Part shown: positions 1 through 5,558 of the stretch, one piece after another
Position numbering within the stretch: position 1 is the first letter of the stretch
Layout of the letters: every line of letters starts with the position of its first letter
NCBI GenBank assembly: GCA_002405445.1
Contig: DHLV01000138.1
Location: forward strand, 1 to 8,979
Length of the DNA: 8,979 nt
From: Flammeovirgaceae bacterium UBA4659
Lineage (GTDB): Bacteria > Bacteroidota > Bacteroidia > Cytophagales > Cyclobacteriaceae
Reading direction: 5' to 3'
Program-made: the position numbers and the translations under genes
The notes under the pieces: model-generated
The model's database searches: none
Seen by the model: the letters and a program-made list of their open reading frames with translations, nothing else
What the model was told of the DNA's origin: nothing

Positions 1-615
1 TACCTGGCGTTGATCACAGCAGCACAGCGGGTTGAGGAAACTCGCGGTTTCATGTCTATTTCGTATGCCGTATGGTGGATCCGCCAGTCAATCTTGCAGG
101 CACTGGCAGAGCAATCGCGCATTGTGCGTTTGCCCTTGAACCGCGTGGGCTCGCTCAACAAGATCTCAAAAACATTCTCGGAACTCGAGCAAAAGTTTGA
201 GCGTGAGCCATCGCCTGAGGAACTGGCCGAGGTATTGGAAGTAACCACAGCCGAAGTGGTGGATACCATGAAGATATCCGGGCGCCACGTGTCAATGGAT
301 GCACCGTTTGTACAAGGCGAAGAGAACAGTCTGTTGGATGTGTTGGAGAACGACAGCGAGGAAACGCCCGACTCAGGTTTGATGACGGACTCGCTGCGCA
401 GAGAAGTGCAACGTGCGTTGTCGACACTCACACAGCGCGAGTCGGATGTGATTACTTTATACTTTGGCCTGAATGGCGAGCACGCCATGACGCTCGAAGA
501 AATAGGGGAAAAGTTTAGCCTTACCCGCGAGCGTGTGCGCCAAATCAAAGAAAAAGCAATCCGCAGGCTGCGCCACACCTCCCGCAGCAAAGCTTTGAAG
601 CCGTATCTGGGTTAA
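1..615 (+). CDS. rpoD: RNA polymerase sigma factor, sigma-70 primary type (RpoD/SigA-like), 5'-truncated by window edge
   Basis: This is a primary-type sigma factor that directs RNA polymerase to promoters. The frame is open from base 1, so the gene starts upstream of the window; 204 residues are visible. It enters in region 2.2/2.3, then shows region 2.4 ([20 protein letters not shown]), region 3 ([20 protein letters not shown], then [10 protein letters not shown]), the SMDAPF linker, and region 4 with the helix-turn-helix at visible residues about 163-192 ([20 protein letters not shown]). It ends in the [10 protein letters not shown] tail usual for Bacteroidota primary sigma factors. Regions 2.4 to 4 fit the Bacteroidota consensus as I know it. 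The first 24 residues do not: consensus [11 protein letters not shown] reads [11 protein letters not shown], and the upstream RF is RV. The gene could be the main housekeeping sigma or a close paralogue; the missing N-terminus prevents a decision. An intrinsic terminator follows. Confidence 0.93.
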   Translation, partial: YLALITAAQRVEETRGFMSISYAVWWIRQSILQALAEQSRIVRLPLNRVGSLNKISKTFSELEQKFEREPSPEELAEVLEVTTAEVVDTMKISGRHVSMDAPFVQGEENSLLDVLENDSEETPDSGLMTDSLRREVQRALSTLTQRESDVITLYFGLNGEHAMTLEEIGEKFSLTRERVRQIKEKAIRRLRHTSRSKALKPYLG

Positions 616-642
616 AAACATTGGGTGGGATTTTTTTAGAAC

Positions 643-668
643 AAAGGTCTCTTTGATGAGGCCTTTTT
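643..668 (+). terminator. Intrinsic terminator after the sigma factor gene
   Basis: A 9-bp stem is formed by AAAGGTCTC (643-651) and GAGGCCTTT (658-666), with one G-U pair, a 6-nt loop (TTTGAT) and a T run continuing to 668. It lies 28 bp after the stop codon of the sigma gene. Its 3' half overlaps the candidate promoter of trxB. Confidence 0.65.
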
Positions 669-681
669 GATTGCATATTTG
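652..681 (+). promoter_or_regulatory. Candidate Bacteroidota-type promoter for trxB
   Basis: TTTG at 652-655 is followed after 18 nt by CATATTTG at 674-681, one mismatch from the Bacteroidota -7 box TAnnTTTG. Transcription would begin near 686-688. That is after the GTG at 684, so this promoter would favour the ATG at 702 as the trxB start. The -33 element sits inside the terminator loop of the preceding gene. Confidence 0.4.
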
Positions 682-701
682 TTGTGTCTAGCAAAACTAC
701 T

Positions 702-1673
702 ATGGCTACAAACGATCACGTAAAGGTTTTGATTATCGGTTCGGGGCCTGCGGGCTACACGGCTGCTATTTATGCTGCCCGGGCAGGTTTGAAGCCCGTA
801 TTATTTACCGGTGGCCAACCGGGCGGCCAGCTAACGACCACCAACGATGTTGAGAATTTCCCCGGTTATCCGGAGGGTATCAATGGCCCGCAGATGATGG
901 TGGATCTCCAAAAACAGGCTGAACGGTTTGGCACCCAAGTGAACTACGGCCTTGTTACTGCCGTGGATTTTGCGGTATGGCCTCTAAAAGTAACCGTTGA
1001 CGAAAAGCAGGTGATCGTGGCCGAAGCCGTTATTGTTGCCACGGGCGCAACAGCCAAGTACCTCGGTATCCCGAGCGAAGAGCGTTATGCCAACCGAGGT
1101 GTTTCGGCATGTGCTGTCTGCGATGGGTTTTTCTATAGAGGCAAAGATGTGGCTGTAGTCGGTGCGGGCGATTCTGCCGCGGAGGAAGCAACCTACCTTG
1201 CCAATTTGTGCCCCAAGGTGCATTTGATTGTGCGGAAAGGGGAGATGCGCGCCTCCAAGATCATGCAACAGCGCGTGCTCAACAATCCCAACATTGAAGT
1301 ACACTGGCACTCAGAAACAGATGAAATTTTGGGTGACGAAAATGGCGTGAATGGCGTTCGACTCATTAATAACCAGACAAAGGAAAAAAAAGTTATCCCG
1401 ATACACGGATTCTTTTTGGCCATAGGGCACAAGCCCAACACAGACATTTTTAAAGGCCAGTTGCACATGGATGAGGCCGGCTACGTGAAGGTGGTGCCTG
1501 GGTCTACCAAAACGAATGCGGAGGGTGTTTTTGCTGTGGGTGATGTCGCTGACAAGGTGTACCGACAAGCCATTACTGCCGCGGGCACGGGTTGTATGGG
1601 CGCGTTGGACGCGGAAAAATTTCTCGCAGCAAAAGAAATGGAATTGACTCACGCAAACCACAACACCCATTAG
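702..1673 (+). CDS. trxB: Thioredoxin-disulfide reductase
   Basis: This is a cytosolic FAD enzyme that uses NADPH to reduce thioredoxin. The protein has 323 residues, normal for the low-molecular-weight family. In order it shows the FAD dinucleotide motif GSGPAG (residues 13-18), GQPGGQL, the redox-active disulfide C137-A-V-C140 followed by D, the NADPH-binding GAGDSAAEEA (154-163), basic residues R178/K179/R183 where the family binds the 2'-phosphate of NADPH, and the second FAD motif with GD (D281) followed by the YRQAITAAGTGCMGALDAE helix. All catalytic elements are present. I chose the ATG at 702 because the resulting N-terminus matches the family and a promoter-like box ends at 681; an in-frame GTG at 684 would add six residues. 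The next gene, bshB1, acts in low-molecular-weight thiol metabolism, but hairpins between them argue for separate transcripts. Confidence 0.96.
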   Translation: MATNDHVKVLIIGSGPAGYTAAIYAARAGLKPVLFTGGQPGGQLTTTNDVENFPGYPEGINGPQMMVDLQKQAERFGTQVNYGLVTAVDFAVWPLKVTVDEKQVIVAEAVIVATGATAKYLGIPSEERYANRGVSACAVCDGFFYRGKDVAVVGAGDSAAEEATYLANLCPKVHLIVRKGEMRASKIMQQRVLNNPNIEVHWHSETDEILGDENGVNGVRLINNQTKEKKVIPIHGFFLAIGHKPNTDIFKGQLHMDEAGYVKVVPGSTKTNAEGVFAVGDVADKVYRQAITAAGTGCMGALDAEKFLAAKEMELTHANHNTH

Positions 1674-1689
1674 GTGTGCATTGAAACGG

Positions 1690-1734
1690 GGGTTGACATC
1701 CGCATTACAACGGTGAGTTCGAGCGGTTCAACCC
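1690..1734 (+). repeat. Inverted repeat downstream of trxB
   Basis: GGGTTGA at 1690-1696 is the exact reverse complement of TCAACCC at 1728-1734, with a 31-nt spacer. No T run follows, so it is not itself a convincing terminator. It may fold in the trxB 3' UTR together with the hairpin at 1751-1776. Confidence 0.35.
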
Positions 1735-1750
1735 ACACAAATCATTACTC

Positions 1751-1787
1751 CCGGTTTGGTCATTTCGGTAAACCGGCTGATTTTTTT
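1751..1787 (+). terminator. Probable intrinsic terminator after trxB
   Basis: A perfect 7-bp stem, CCGGTTT (1751-1757) with AAACCGG (1770-1776), encloses a 12-nt loop. A run of seven T's (1781-1787) follows after a 4-nt gap. The gap and the large loop weaken it, but its placement between trxB and bshB1 is right. Confidence 0.5.
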
Positions 1788-1843
1788 CGCGCTGCTATGC
1801 AATAGCGATTTCGAATGTATAACTTGTATTCAAAACAACATCA

Positions 1844-2560
1844 ATGAAGCTCGATATTTTGGTGCTGGCTGCGCACCCCGATGATGCAGAACTCGGTTGT
1901 GGCGGCACCATTGCAAGGCATGTGGCGCTTGGTTACAAAGTGGGCGTAGTGGACTTTACGCGTGGCGAGCTCGGCACACGCGGCACTCCGCAAACGCGCG
2001 ACCGAGAAGCAGCGGAAGCAGCAGTTATTTTAGGCCTCTCCGCACGTGAGAACCTGGCGTTGCGCGATGGTTTTTTTGGTCACTCCGAGAGTGAAGTGCT
2101 GAAAGTGATCGAGGCGATACGGCACTACCGGCCTGATGTAGTGTTGGCAAATGCCATCCATGACAGGCACCCCGACCATGGCAAAGGTGCGGGCCTGGCT
2201 TACGAAGCGGCCTTCCTTTCCGGTTTGCCCAAAATTGAAACGAAACGCGCTGGCACAGCACAGCAACCCTGGAGGCCCGGTCGGCTGTACCATTATATAC
2301 AAAGCAGGTTCATCAAGCCGCATTTTGTGGTCGATGTTTCCGACTGTTGTGATACAAAAATGAATGCGATCAAAGCTTACAAAACACAATTTTTTGATCC
2401 GGATAGCACAGAGCCGGAGACTTACATCTCCAAGCCCACATTCCTTTCTTTTTTGCAATCCCGTGCAGAAGAATTTGGGCATAGCATCGGCACAAAATAC
2501 GGAGAAGGATTCACCACAACCCAAATGCTTGGAATCGATGATCTTTTTAGTGTTCGGTAA
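1844..2560 (+). CDS. bshB1: Bacillithiol biosynthesis deacetylase BshB1
   Basis: This is a LmbE/PIG-L family zinc hydrolase that removes the acetyl group from N-acetylglucosaminyl-malate, the second step of bacillithiol synthesis, between BshA and BshC. The length (238 aa) is usual. The zinc-site motif AHPDDAELGCGG lies at residues 10-21 (H11, D13, D14) and the second motif RHPDHGKG at 108-115 (H112 as the third metal ligand). LYHYIQSRFIKPHFVVDVS, the FFDPDSTEPETYIS segment and the C-terminal SIGTKYGEGF are features that distinguish BshB1 from other LmbE-like deacetylases. The ATG at 1844 gives the canonical MKLDILVLAAHPDD start and has no Shine-Dalgarno sequence, as usual in this phylum. bshA and bshC are not in the window. 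A weak TATAACTTG box at 1818-1826 is the only promoter-like element I see upstream. Confidence 0.95.
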   Translation: MKLDILVLAAHPDDAELGCGGTIARHVALGYKVGVVDFTRGELGTRGTPQTRDREAAEAAVILGLSARENLALRDGFFGHSESEVLKVIEAIRHYRPDVVLANAIHDRHPDHGKGAGLAYEAAFLSGLPKIETKRAGTAQQPWRPGRLYHYIQSRFIKPHFVVDVSDCCDTKMNAIKAYKTQFFDPDSTEPETYISKPTFLSFLQSRAEEFGHSIGTKYGEGFTTTQMLGIDDLFSVR

Positions 2561-2562
2561 TG

Positions 2563-2602
2563 CCGGTTATTTGGGCAAAAGCTTTGGATAAATGGCAACC
2601 GG
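2563..2602 (+). repeat. Hairpin just after the bshB1 stop, possible weak terminator
   Basis: CCGGTTATTT (2563-2572) can pair with AAAT (2590-2593) and AACCGG (2597-2602), leaving a 3-nt bulge. Only short T runs follow, so termination is uncertain. It begins 2 bp after the bshB1 stop and overlaps the candidate tRNA promoter. Confidence 0.3.
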
Positions 2603-2613
2603 GGTTATCTTTG
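2583..2613 (+). promoter_or_regulatory. Consensus Bacteroidota promoter upstream of tRNA-Asp
   Basis: TTTG at 2583-2586, a 19-nt spacer and TATCTTTG at 2606-2613 match the Bacteroidota consensus TTTG / TAnnTTTG exactly in both boxes. The predicted start is near 2618-2620, giving a leader of about 100 nt before the tRNA at 2723. No other promoter of this quality lies between here and the tRNA. Confidence 0.6.
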
Positions 2614-2620
2614 CGGCCTG

Positions 2621-2678
2621 ATCTGAAAAGGTATGGAACAAATGCATACCTGTTCACTCGCTCACAGTAAGGTCAGAT
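2621..2678 (+). other. Structured leader upstream of tRNA-Asp
   Basis: Two nested stems are visible: ATCTGA (2621-2626) with TCAGAT (2673-2678), and inside it GGTATG (2630-2635) with CATACC (2645-2650) around a 9-nt loop. The outer stem would begin almost at the predicted transcript start. It could shape processing of the tRNA precursor or be a stand-alone small RNA; no known RNA family is recognised. Confidence 0.3.
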
Positions 2679-2692
2679 TGAATCCCGTCCAG
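2670..2692 (+). repeat. tRNA-Asp 3'-end-like fragment upstream of the intact tRNA
   Basis: Bases 2680-2692 match 12 of 13 bases of 2780-2792 in the intact tRNA (T loop, 3' T stem and start of the acceptor 3' strand), exactly 100 bp away. AGGTC at 2670-2674 also matches the tRNA variable-loop AGGTC at 2767-2771. The segment between them is 3 nt shorter, so the T stem is broken. It looks like a decayed partial copy, but it is short enough that chance cannot be excluded. Confidence 0.4.
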
Positions 2693-2722
2693 GATAAAAA
2701 AGGACATGTTGTTGTTGTATTT

Positions 2723-2796
2723 GGTCTGGTAGTTCAGCTGGTTAGAATGCCTGCCTGTCACGCAGGAGGTCGCGGGTTCGAGTCCCGTCCAGACCG
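2723..2796 (+). tRNA. tRNA-Asp (anticodon GUC)
   Basis: This is a complete cloverleaf of 74 nt. The acceptor stem GGTCTGG (2723-2729) pairs with CCAGACC (2789-2795), with discriminator G2796. The D arm is GTTC..GAAT. The anticodon stem CCTGC (2750-2754)/GCAGG (2762-2766) carries the loop CTGTCAC with anticodon GTC at 2757-2759. The variable loop is AGGTC, and the T arm is GCGGG-TTCGAGT-CCCGT. The CCA end is not encoded (the sequence continues CAAAT) and must be added by nucleotidyltransferase. A terminator follows directly. Confidence 0.97.
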
Positions 2797-2801
2797 CAAA
2801 T

Positions 2802-2825
2802 AAAAGCCTCTTCGTGAGGCTTTTT
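2802..2825 (+). terminator. Intrinsic terminator of tRNA-Asp
   Basis: A 9-bp perfect stem, AAAAGCCTC (2802-2810) with GAGGCTTTT (2816-2824), has a 5-nt loop (TTCGT) and ends in a T run (2821-2825). It sits six bases after the mature tRNA end and is the strongest terminator in the window. Confidence 0.85.
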
Positions 2826-3293
2826 CGTTTTAGAGAGACGCGCGGGATTCGAAATCTTGACCACTTGTTCTCAGGCTGTGCCCGATCCAGAGGATGGATG
2901 AGAGATCCACCGGCTGCCAGAAGGGTTGAGTTATTCTAGGGAATGCATCAGGATTGTCAAGTTTTATCCTGCCAATGAAAATCACCAAACCGGTTTTCGG
3001 TATTGCTACACAAACTATTGGTTTTTATTCGTTGTTGATGCACCGGGTTTTGACTTGCATCATTGAGGCTGAGTGGCAGCACTTTACCAATACCATTCTT
3101 GCGGTGCTGCGCAGCAAAGCAAACGGATGATTTCATCATTGCACGATTGATGTCGGACTGACTTCGTGATGTGTCAGTGGGTTGATGCGAAAACGGTGTA
3201 ATCTTATAGCATGCAATGGGTGGCCAATGGTATTTTTGCCCAGTTCCCTTACACCGTTGGTGGGTGGCAAGCAATAACAGGAATCAACCGATG
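2826..3293. other. Gene-free stretch between tRNA-Asp and mtaB
   Basis: I see no credible protein gene in these 468 bp. The longest open frame (minus strand, 2957-3274, 105 codons) resembles no family I know and has no promoter or start context. Visible structure consists of a T-arm-like or tRNA-like sequence near 2838-2890, the 6-bp inverted repeat ACTGAC (3157-3162)/GTCAGT (3173-3178), and the 10-bp inverted repeat at 3192-3258. The sequence is not a simple repeat. It may hold decayed mobile or tRNA-associated DNA, or simply the 3' region of mtaB. Confidence 0.5.
3192..3258. repeat. 10-bp perfect inverted repeat downstream of mtaB
   Basis: AACGGTGTAA (3192-3201) is the exact reverse complement of TTACACCGTT (3249-3258), with a 47-nt spacer. 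Read on the minus strand it lies 36 bp after the mtaB stop and its second arm ends in TTTT, so it could act as a long-loop terminator for mtaB. It could also be the ends of a small decayed element. No target-site duplication is evident. Confidence 0.5.
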
Positions 3294-4640
3294 TTACTGG
3301 GTGTGTGTTGTGGGGTGTGGCAGGTGTACGAAAACCTCATATTCAGCGTCTTCTACCGCAACAGTGCCGTTGGTTTCTATCGATGTCAATCGAACTCTCT
3401 TCACCTCGTTGATCAACAGCGGATCGTATCGCGCACTCACCCGAACATAGTTATCTGTAAAGCCGTGAATCTTGCCGTCTTCCACATCGTTTTCGAACAG
3501 CACCCGGCCGGTTCGGCCTACGTTCTGCTCATAAAATGCTCTTCGCTTTTTGTCTGATAAGATGTGCAACATCTTTGATCGCTCGGCCCGTTCGTTTGTC
3601 GGCACGGGGTCGGCCATTTCTGCGGCCAGCGTGTTTTGGCGCTCCGAGTAGGTGAACACGTGTAAATAGGAAATGTCTAATTCATTCAGAAACTGATAGG
3701 TTTCCAGAAAATCCGACTTGGTCTCGCCCGGAAACCCTACAATCACATCTACGCCAATGCAGCAATGCGGCATCAATGCTTTTATTTTGCTCACGCGCTC
3801 TGTATATAACTCACGCTGGTAGCGCCTGCGCATGAGGCGAAGTATTTTATTCGAACCTGACTGCAACGGAATGTGGAAATGCGGTACAAACCTTTTTGCT
3901 GAGGCAACAAATTCTATGATTTCGTCTGTGAGTAAGTTTGGCTCAATAGAAGAAATGCGGAACCTGTCTATTCCATCTACGCAGTCGAGTGCGGTAATCA
4001 GCCCGATGAATTTCTCTTTGCGCACCCCGTTCTGTATTCCAAAGTCACCGGTGTTTACTCCCGTCAATACAATTTCTTTCACGCCTGAGGCTGCAATTTT
4101 GTGCGATGCTGCCACAATATTTTGAACGCTGTCGCTGCGGCTGCTTCCGCGGGCCAATGGTATGGTGCAAAACGAGCATGAGTAGTCGCATCCATCTTGT
4201 ACTTTCAAGAATGTGCGTGTTCGATCGTGCATCGAGTAAGAAGTATTGAAGTGGGTTGCTTCTTCAATCGGAGATGCCAACACAGTGGCCTTTGTCGTTC
4301 GCACAAAGCCATCGAGCAGTTCTACCAAACGAAACTTTTCGGCTGCACCTAACACAGCGTCTACTCCGGGGATTTCTGAAATCTCTTGAGGCTTTAACTG
4401 TGCGTAGCAGCCAATGATGGCCACATACGCGTTGGGTGATATGGCACGTGCCGCGCGCACCACTTTGTGGCATTTCTTATCGGCATTTTCGGTAACCGAG
4501 CACGTGTTGATAATATAAATGTCGGGCGTGTCGGTAAAATCAACTTTTTGGTAGCCTTTCGCTTCAAAAATTCTGGAAATGGTAGACGTTTCTGAATAGT
4601 TCAGTTTGCAACCTAATGTGTAAAACGCCACTTTTTTCAT
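3294..4640 (-). CDS. mtaB: tRNA (N6-threonylcarbamoyladenosine(37)-C2)-methylthiotransferase MtaB
   Basis: This is a radical SAM methylthiotransferase that converts t6A to ms2t6A at position 37 of ANN-decoding tRNAs. The 448 residues carry the family's three parts. The N-terminal UPF0004 domain has the auxiliary 4Fe-4S cysteines C11 (TLGCKLN), C47 (NTCSVT) and C78 (IIGCYAQ). The radical SAM domain has C151-xxx-C155-xx-C158 (CDYSCSFCTIPLARG), followed by HIPLQSGS (256-263) and VGFPGE (301-306). A C-terminal TRAM-like RNA-binding domain lies at about 371-437. GCKLN and the absence of MiaB-type motifs favour MtaB over MiaB or RimO. I chose the ATG at 4640. An upstream in-frame ATG at 4772 would add 44 unrelated residues and run into the exonuclease gene, and a perfect TAnnTTTG box sits just before 4640. 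It is the last gene of a four-gene codirectional cluster. Confidence 0.95.
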   Translation of the reverse strand: MKKVAFYTLGCKLNYSETSTISRIFEAKGYQKVDFTDTPDIYIINTCSVTENADKKCHKVVRAARAISPNAYVAIIGCYAQLKPQEISEIPGVDAVLGAAEKFRLVELLDGFVRTTKATVLASPIEEATHFNTSYSMHDRTRTFLKVQDGCDYSCSFCTIPLARGSSRSDSVQNIVAASHKIAASGVKEIVLTGVNTGDFGIQNGVRKEKFIGLITALDCVDGIDRFRISSIEPNLLTDEIIEFVASAKRFVPHFHIPLQSGSNKILRLMRRRYQRELYTERVSKIKALMPHCCIGVDVIVGFPGETKSDFLETYQFLNELDISYLHVFTYSERQNTLAAEMADPVPTNERAERSKMLHILSDKKRRAFYEQNVGRTGRVLFENDVEDGKIHGFTDNYVRVSARYDPLLINEVKRVRLTSIETNGTVAVEDAEYEVFVHLPHPTTHTQ

Positions 4641-4649
4641 ATCGAGGCG

Positions 4650-4679
4650 CAAAGATAAGCAATGGACGCTGGATGAAAA
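4650..4679 (-). promoter_or_regulatory. Bacteroidota-type promoter directly before mtaB
   Basis: On the minus strand TATCTTTG (4657-4650) matches the -7 box TAnnTTTG exactly. A TTT tract at 4679-4677 lies 19 nt upstream as a weak -33 element. Transcription would start near 4643-4646, a few bases before the mtaB ATG at 4640, giving a nearly leaderless message. This suggests mtaB can be expressed independently of the genes upstream. Confidence 0.55.
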
Positions 4680-4693
4680 GCTCCCCGGCAGGG

Positions 4694-5497
4694 TTACTTT
4701 CCCATGGTGCTCAATTTGATCTTTGTCAGCCAGCGTTTGGTGTCGAGCGGGAAGTCCCCGTTCATCATCCAATCATAATACGCGGGCTCGTCTTTGAATA
4801 CCGCGAGCACAGATTTTCCCTTGTGTTTTCCGAAGTTGAAGATCGCTTCGCCTTTATGGTTTCTGATCATACGGCCTGCTAAATCGACCAGGTCAGAAGA
4901 AGACAACTGGCTGAGTGATTCTGCCGAGTTATTGATCACGCCTATTTGCTTTCCCAGTGTGTCTGTCACCGGCTGATTCTGATAACGCTCTACCTGCGCC
5001 AATAAGACTTCGAGCGTGGCTTGTGTATCGGCCATTGCAGAATGGGCATCTACCAGTTCTCTATTCAAGTAAAAACTAACTGCTGCCGACAGGGTGCGCT
5101 TTTCCATCATATGAAAAATACGCTGCACATCAATCAATTTCTTTTTTCCGTATTCGAACTCAACATCTGCACGTAAAAATTCCTCTACCAGCACGGGCAT
5201 ATCAAACTTTAGCACATTGAATCCGGCAATGTCACAACCTTCAAAAAACTTGGCGTATTCTTTTGCCACCTCTTTAAAGGTTGGCATATCTTTCACATCA
5301 TCGTTTCCGATACCGGTGATGTCGGTTGCTTCCTTGGGAATGGGAATGGTGGGATTGATACGGTTGCTCTTTCGGGTCATTTCTCCGTTTGGCATCAACT
5401 TGATGACGGCAATTTCAATGATTCGGTCTTGCGTTACATTGACTCCCGTGGTTTCAAGATCGAATACACAGAGCGGAATTTTGAGGTTGAGTTTCAA
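4694..5497 (-). CDS. DnaQ-like DEDDh 3'-5' exonuclease with C-terminal ExoX-like domain
   Basis: This is a predicted DNA 3'-5' exonuclease of the RNase T/DnaQ superfamily, 267 aa. The catalytic set is complete: D13 and E15 in FDLETTG (Exo I), D99 in FNVLKFDMPVL (Exo II), and H152 and D157 in DAHSAMADTQAT (Exo III, DEDDh type). After the nuclease domain (about 1-175) comes a linker. A small C-terminal domain (about 215-260) follows with FNFGKHKGK and PAYYDWM, the pattern found at the C-terminus of exodeoxyribonuclease X-like proteins. This composition argues for a repair or processing nuclease rather than the Pol III epsilon subunit. The stop codon is 53 bp before the mtaB start, and the start is 61 bp after the stop of the Mur-like gene. 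The name dnaQ is often given to such genes, but I leave the symbol blank because epsilon function is not shown. Confidence 0.9.
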   Translation of the reverse strand: MKLNLKIPLCVFDLETTGVNVTQDRIIEIAVIKLMPNGEMTRKSNRINPTIPIPKEATDITGIGNDDVKDMPTFKEVAKEYAKFFEGCDIAGFNVLKFDMPVLVEEFLRADVEFEYGKKKLIDVQRIFHMMEKRTLSAAVSFYLNRELVDAHSAMADTQATLEVLLAQVERYQNQPVTDTLGKQIGVINNSAESLSQLSSSDLVDLAGRMIRNHKGEAIFNFGKHKGKSVLAVFKDEPAYYDWMMNGDFPLDTKRWLTKIKLSTMGK

Positions 5498-5558
5498 TGG
5501 AGTAATTTAAGATATTGACCGTTTTCGTTGTTTGCTTCCGCAGTTGCCATTTGGGCTG

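Noticed and set aside
1795..1808. Small palindrome GCTAT-GCA-ATAGC upstream of bshB1
   Set aside because: A 5-bp stem with a 3-nt loop is too short to call an operator without comparative support.
2030..2524. 164-codon minus-strand open frame inside bshB1
   Set aside because: It is antisense to a clear BshB1 gene and has no recognisable motifs.
2716..2723. TGTATTTG box directly at the tRNA-Asp 5' end
   Set aside because: It has one mismatch, ends on the first base of the tRNA and has no -33 partner, so it could not drive a full-length tRNA.
2957..3274. 105-codon open frame on the minus strand in the gene-free stretch
   Set aside because: Its predicted protein resembles no known family, its composition is unlike a folded domain, and no promoter box or conserved start precedes it. 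It probably reflects chance openness.
3211..3557. Two overlapping plus-strand frames (79 and 113 codons)
   Set aside because: They run mostly antisense to the C-terminal TRAM end of mtaB, whose motifs are certain, and show no recognisable domain.
4641..4772. Longer mtaB start at 4772 (44 extra residues)
   Set aside because: It overlaps the exonuclease gene, the extra residues are not part of the family, and the promoter box at 4650-4657 lies inside the extension.
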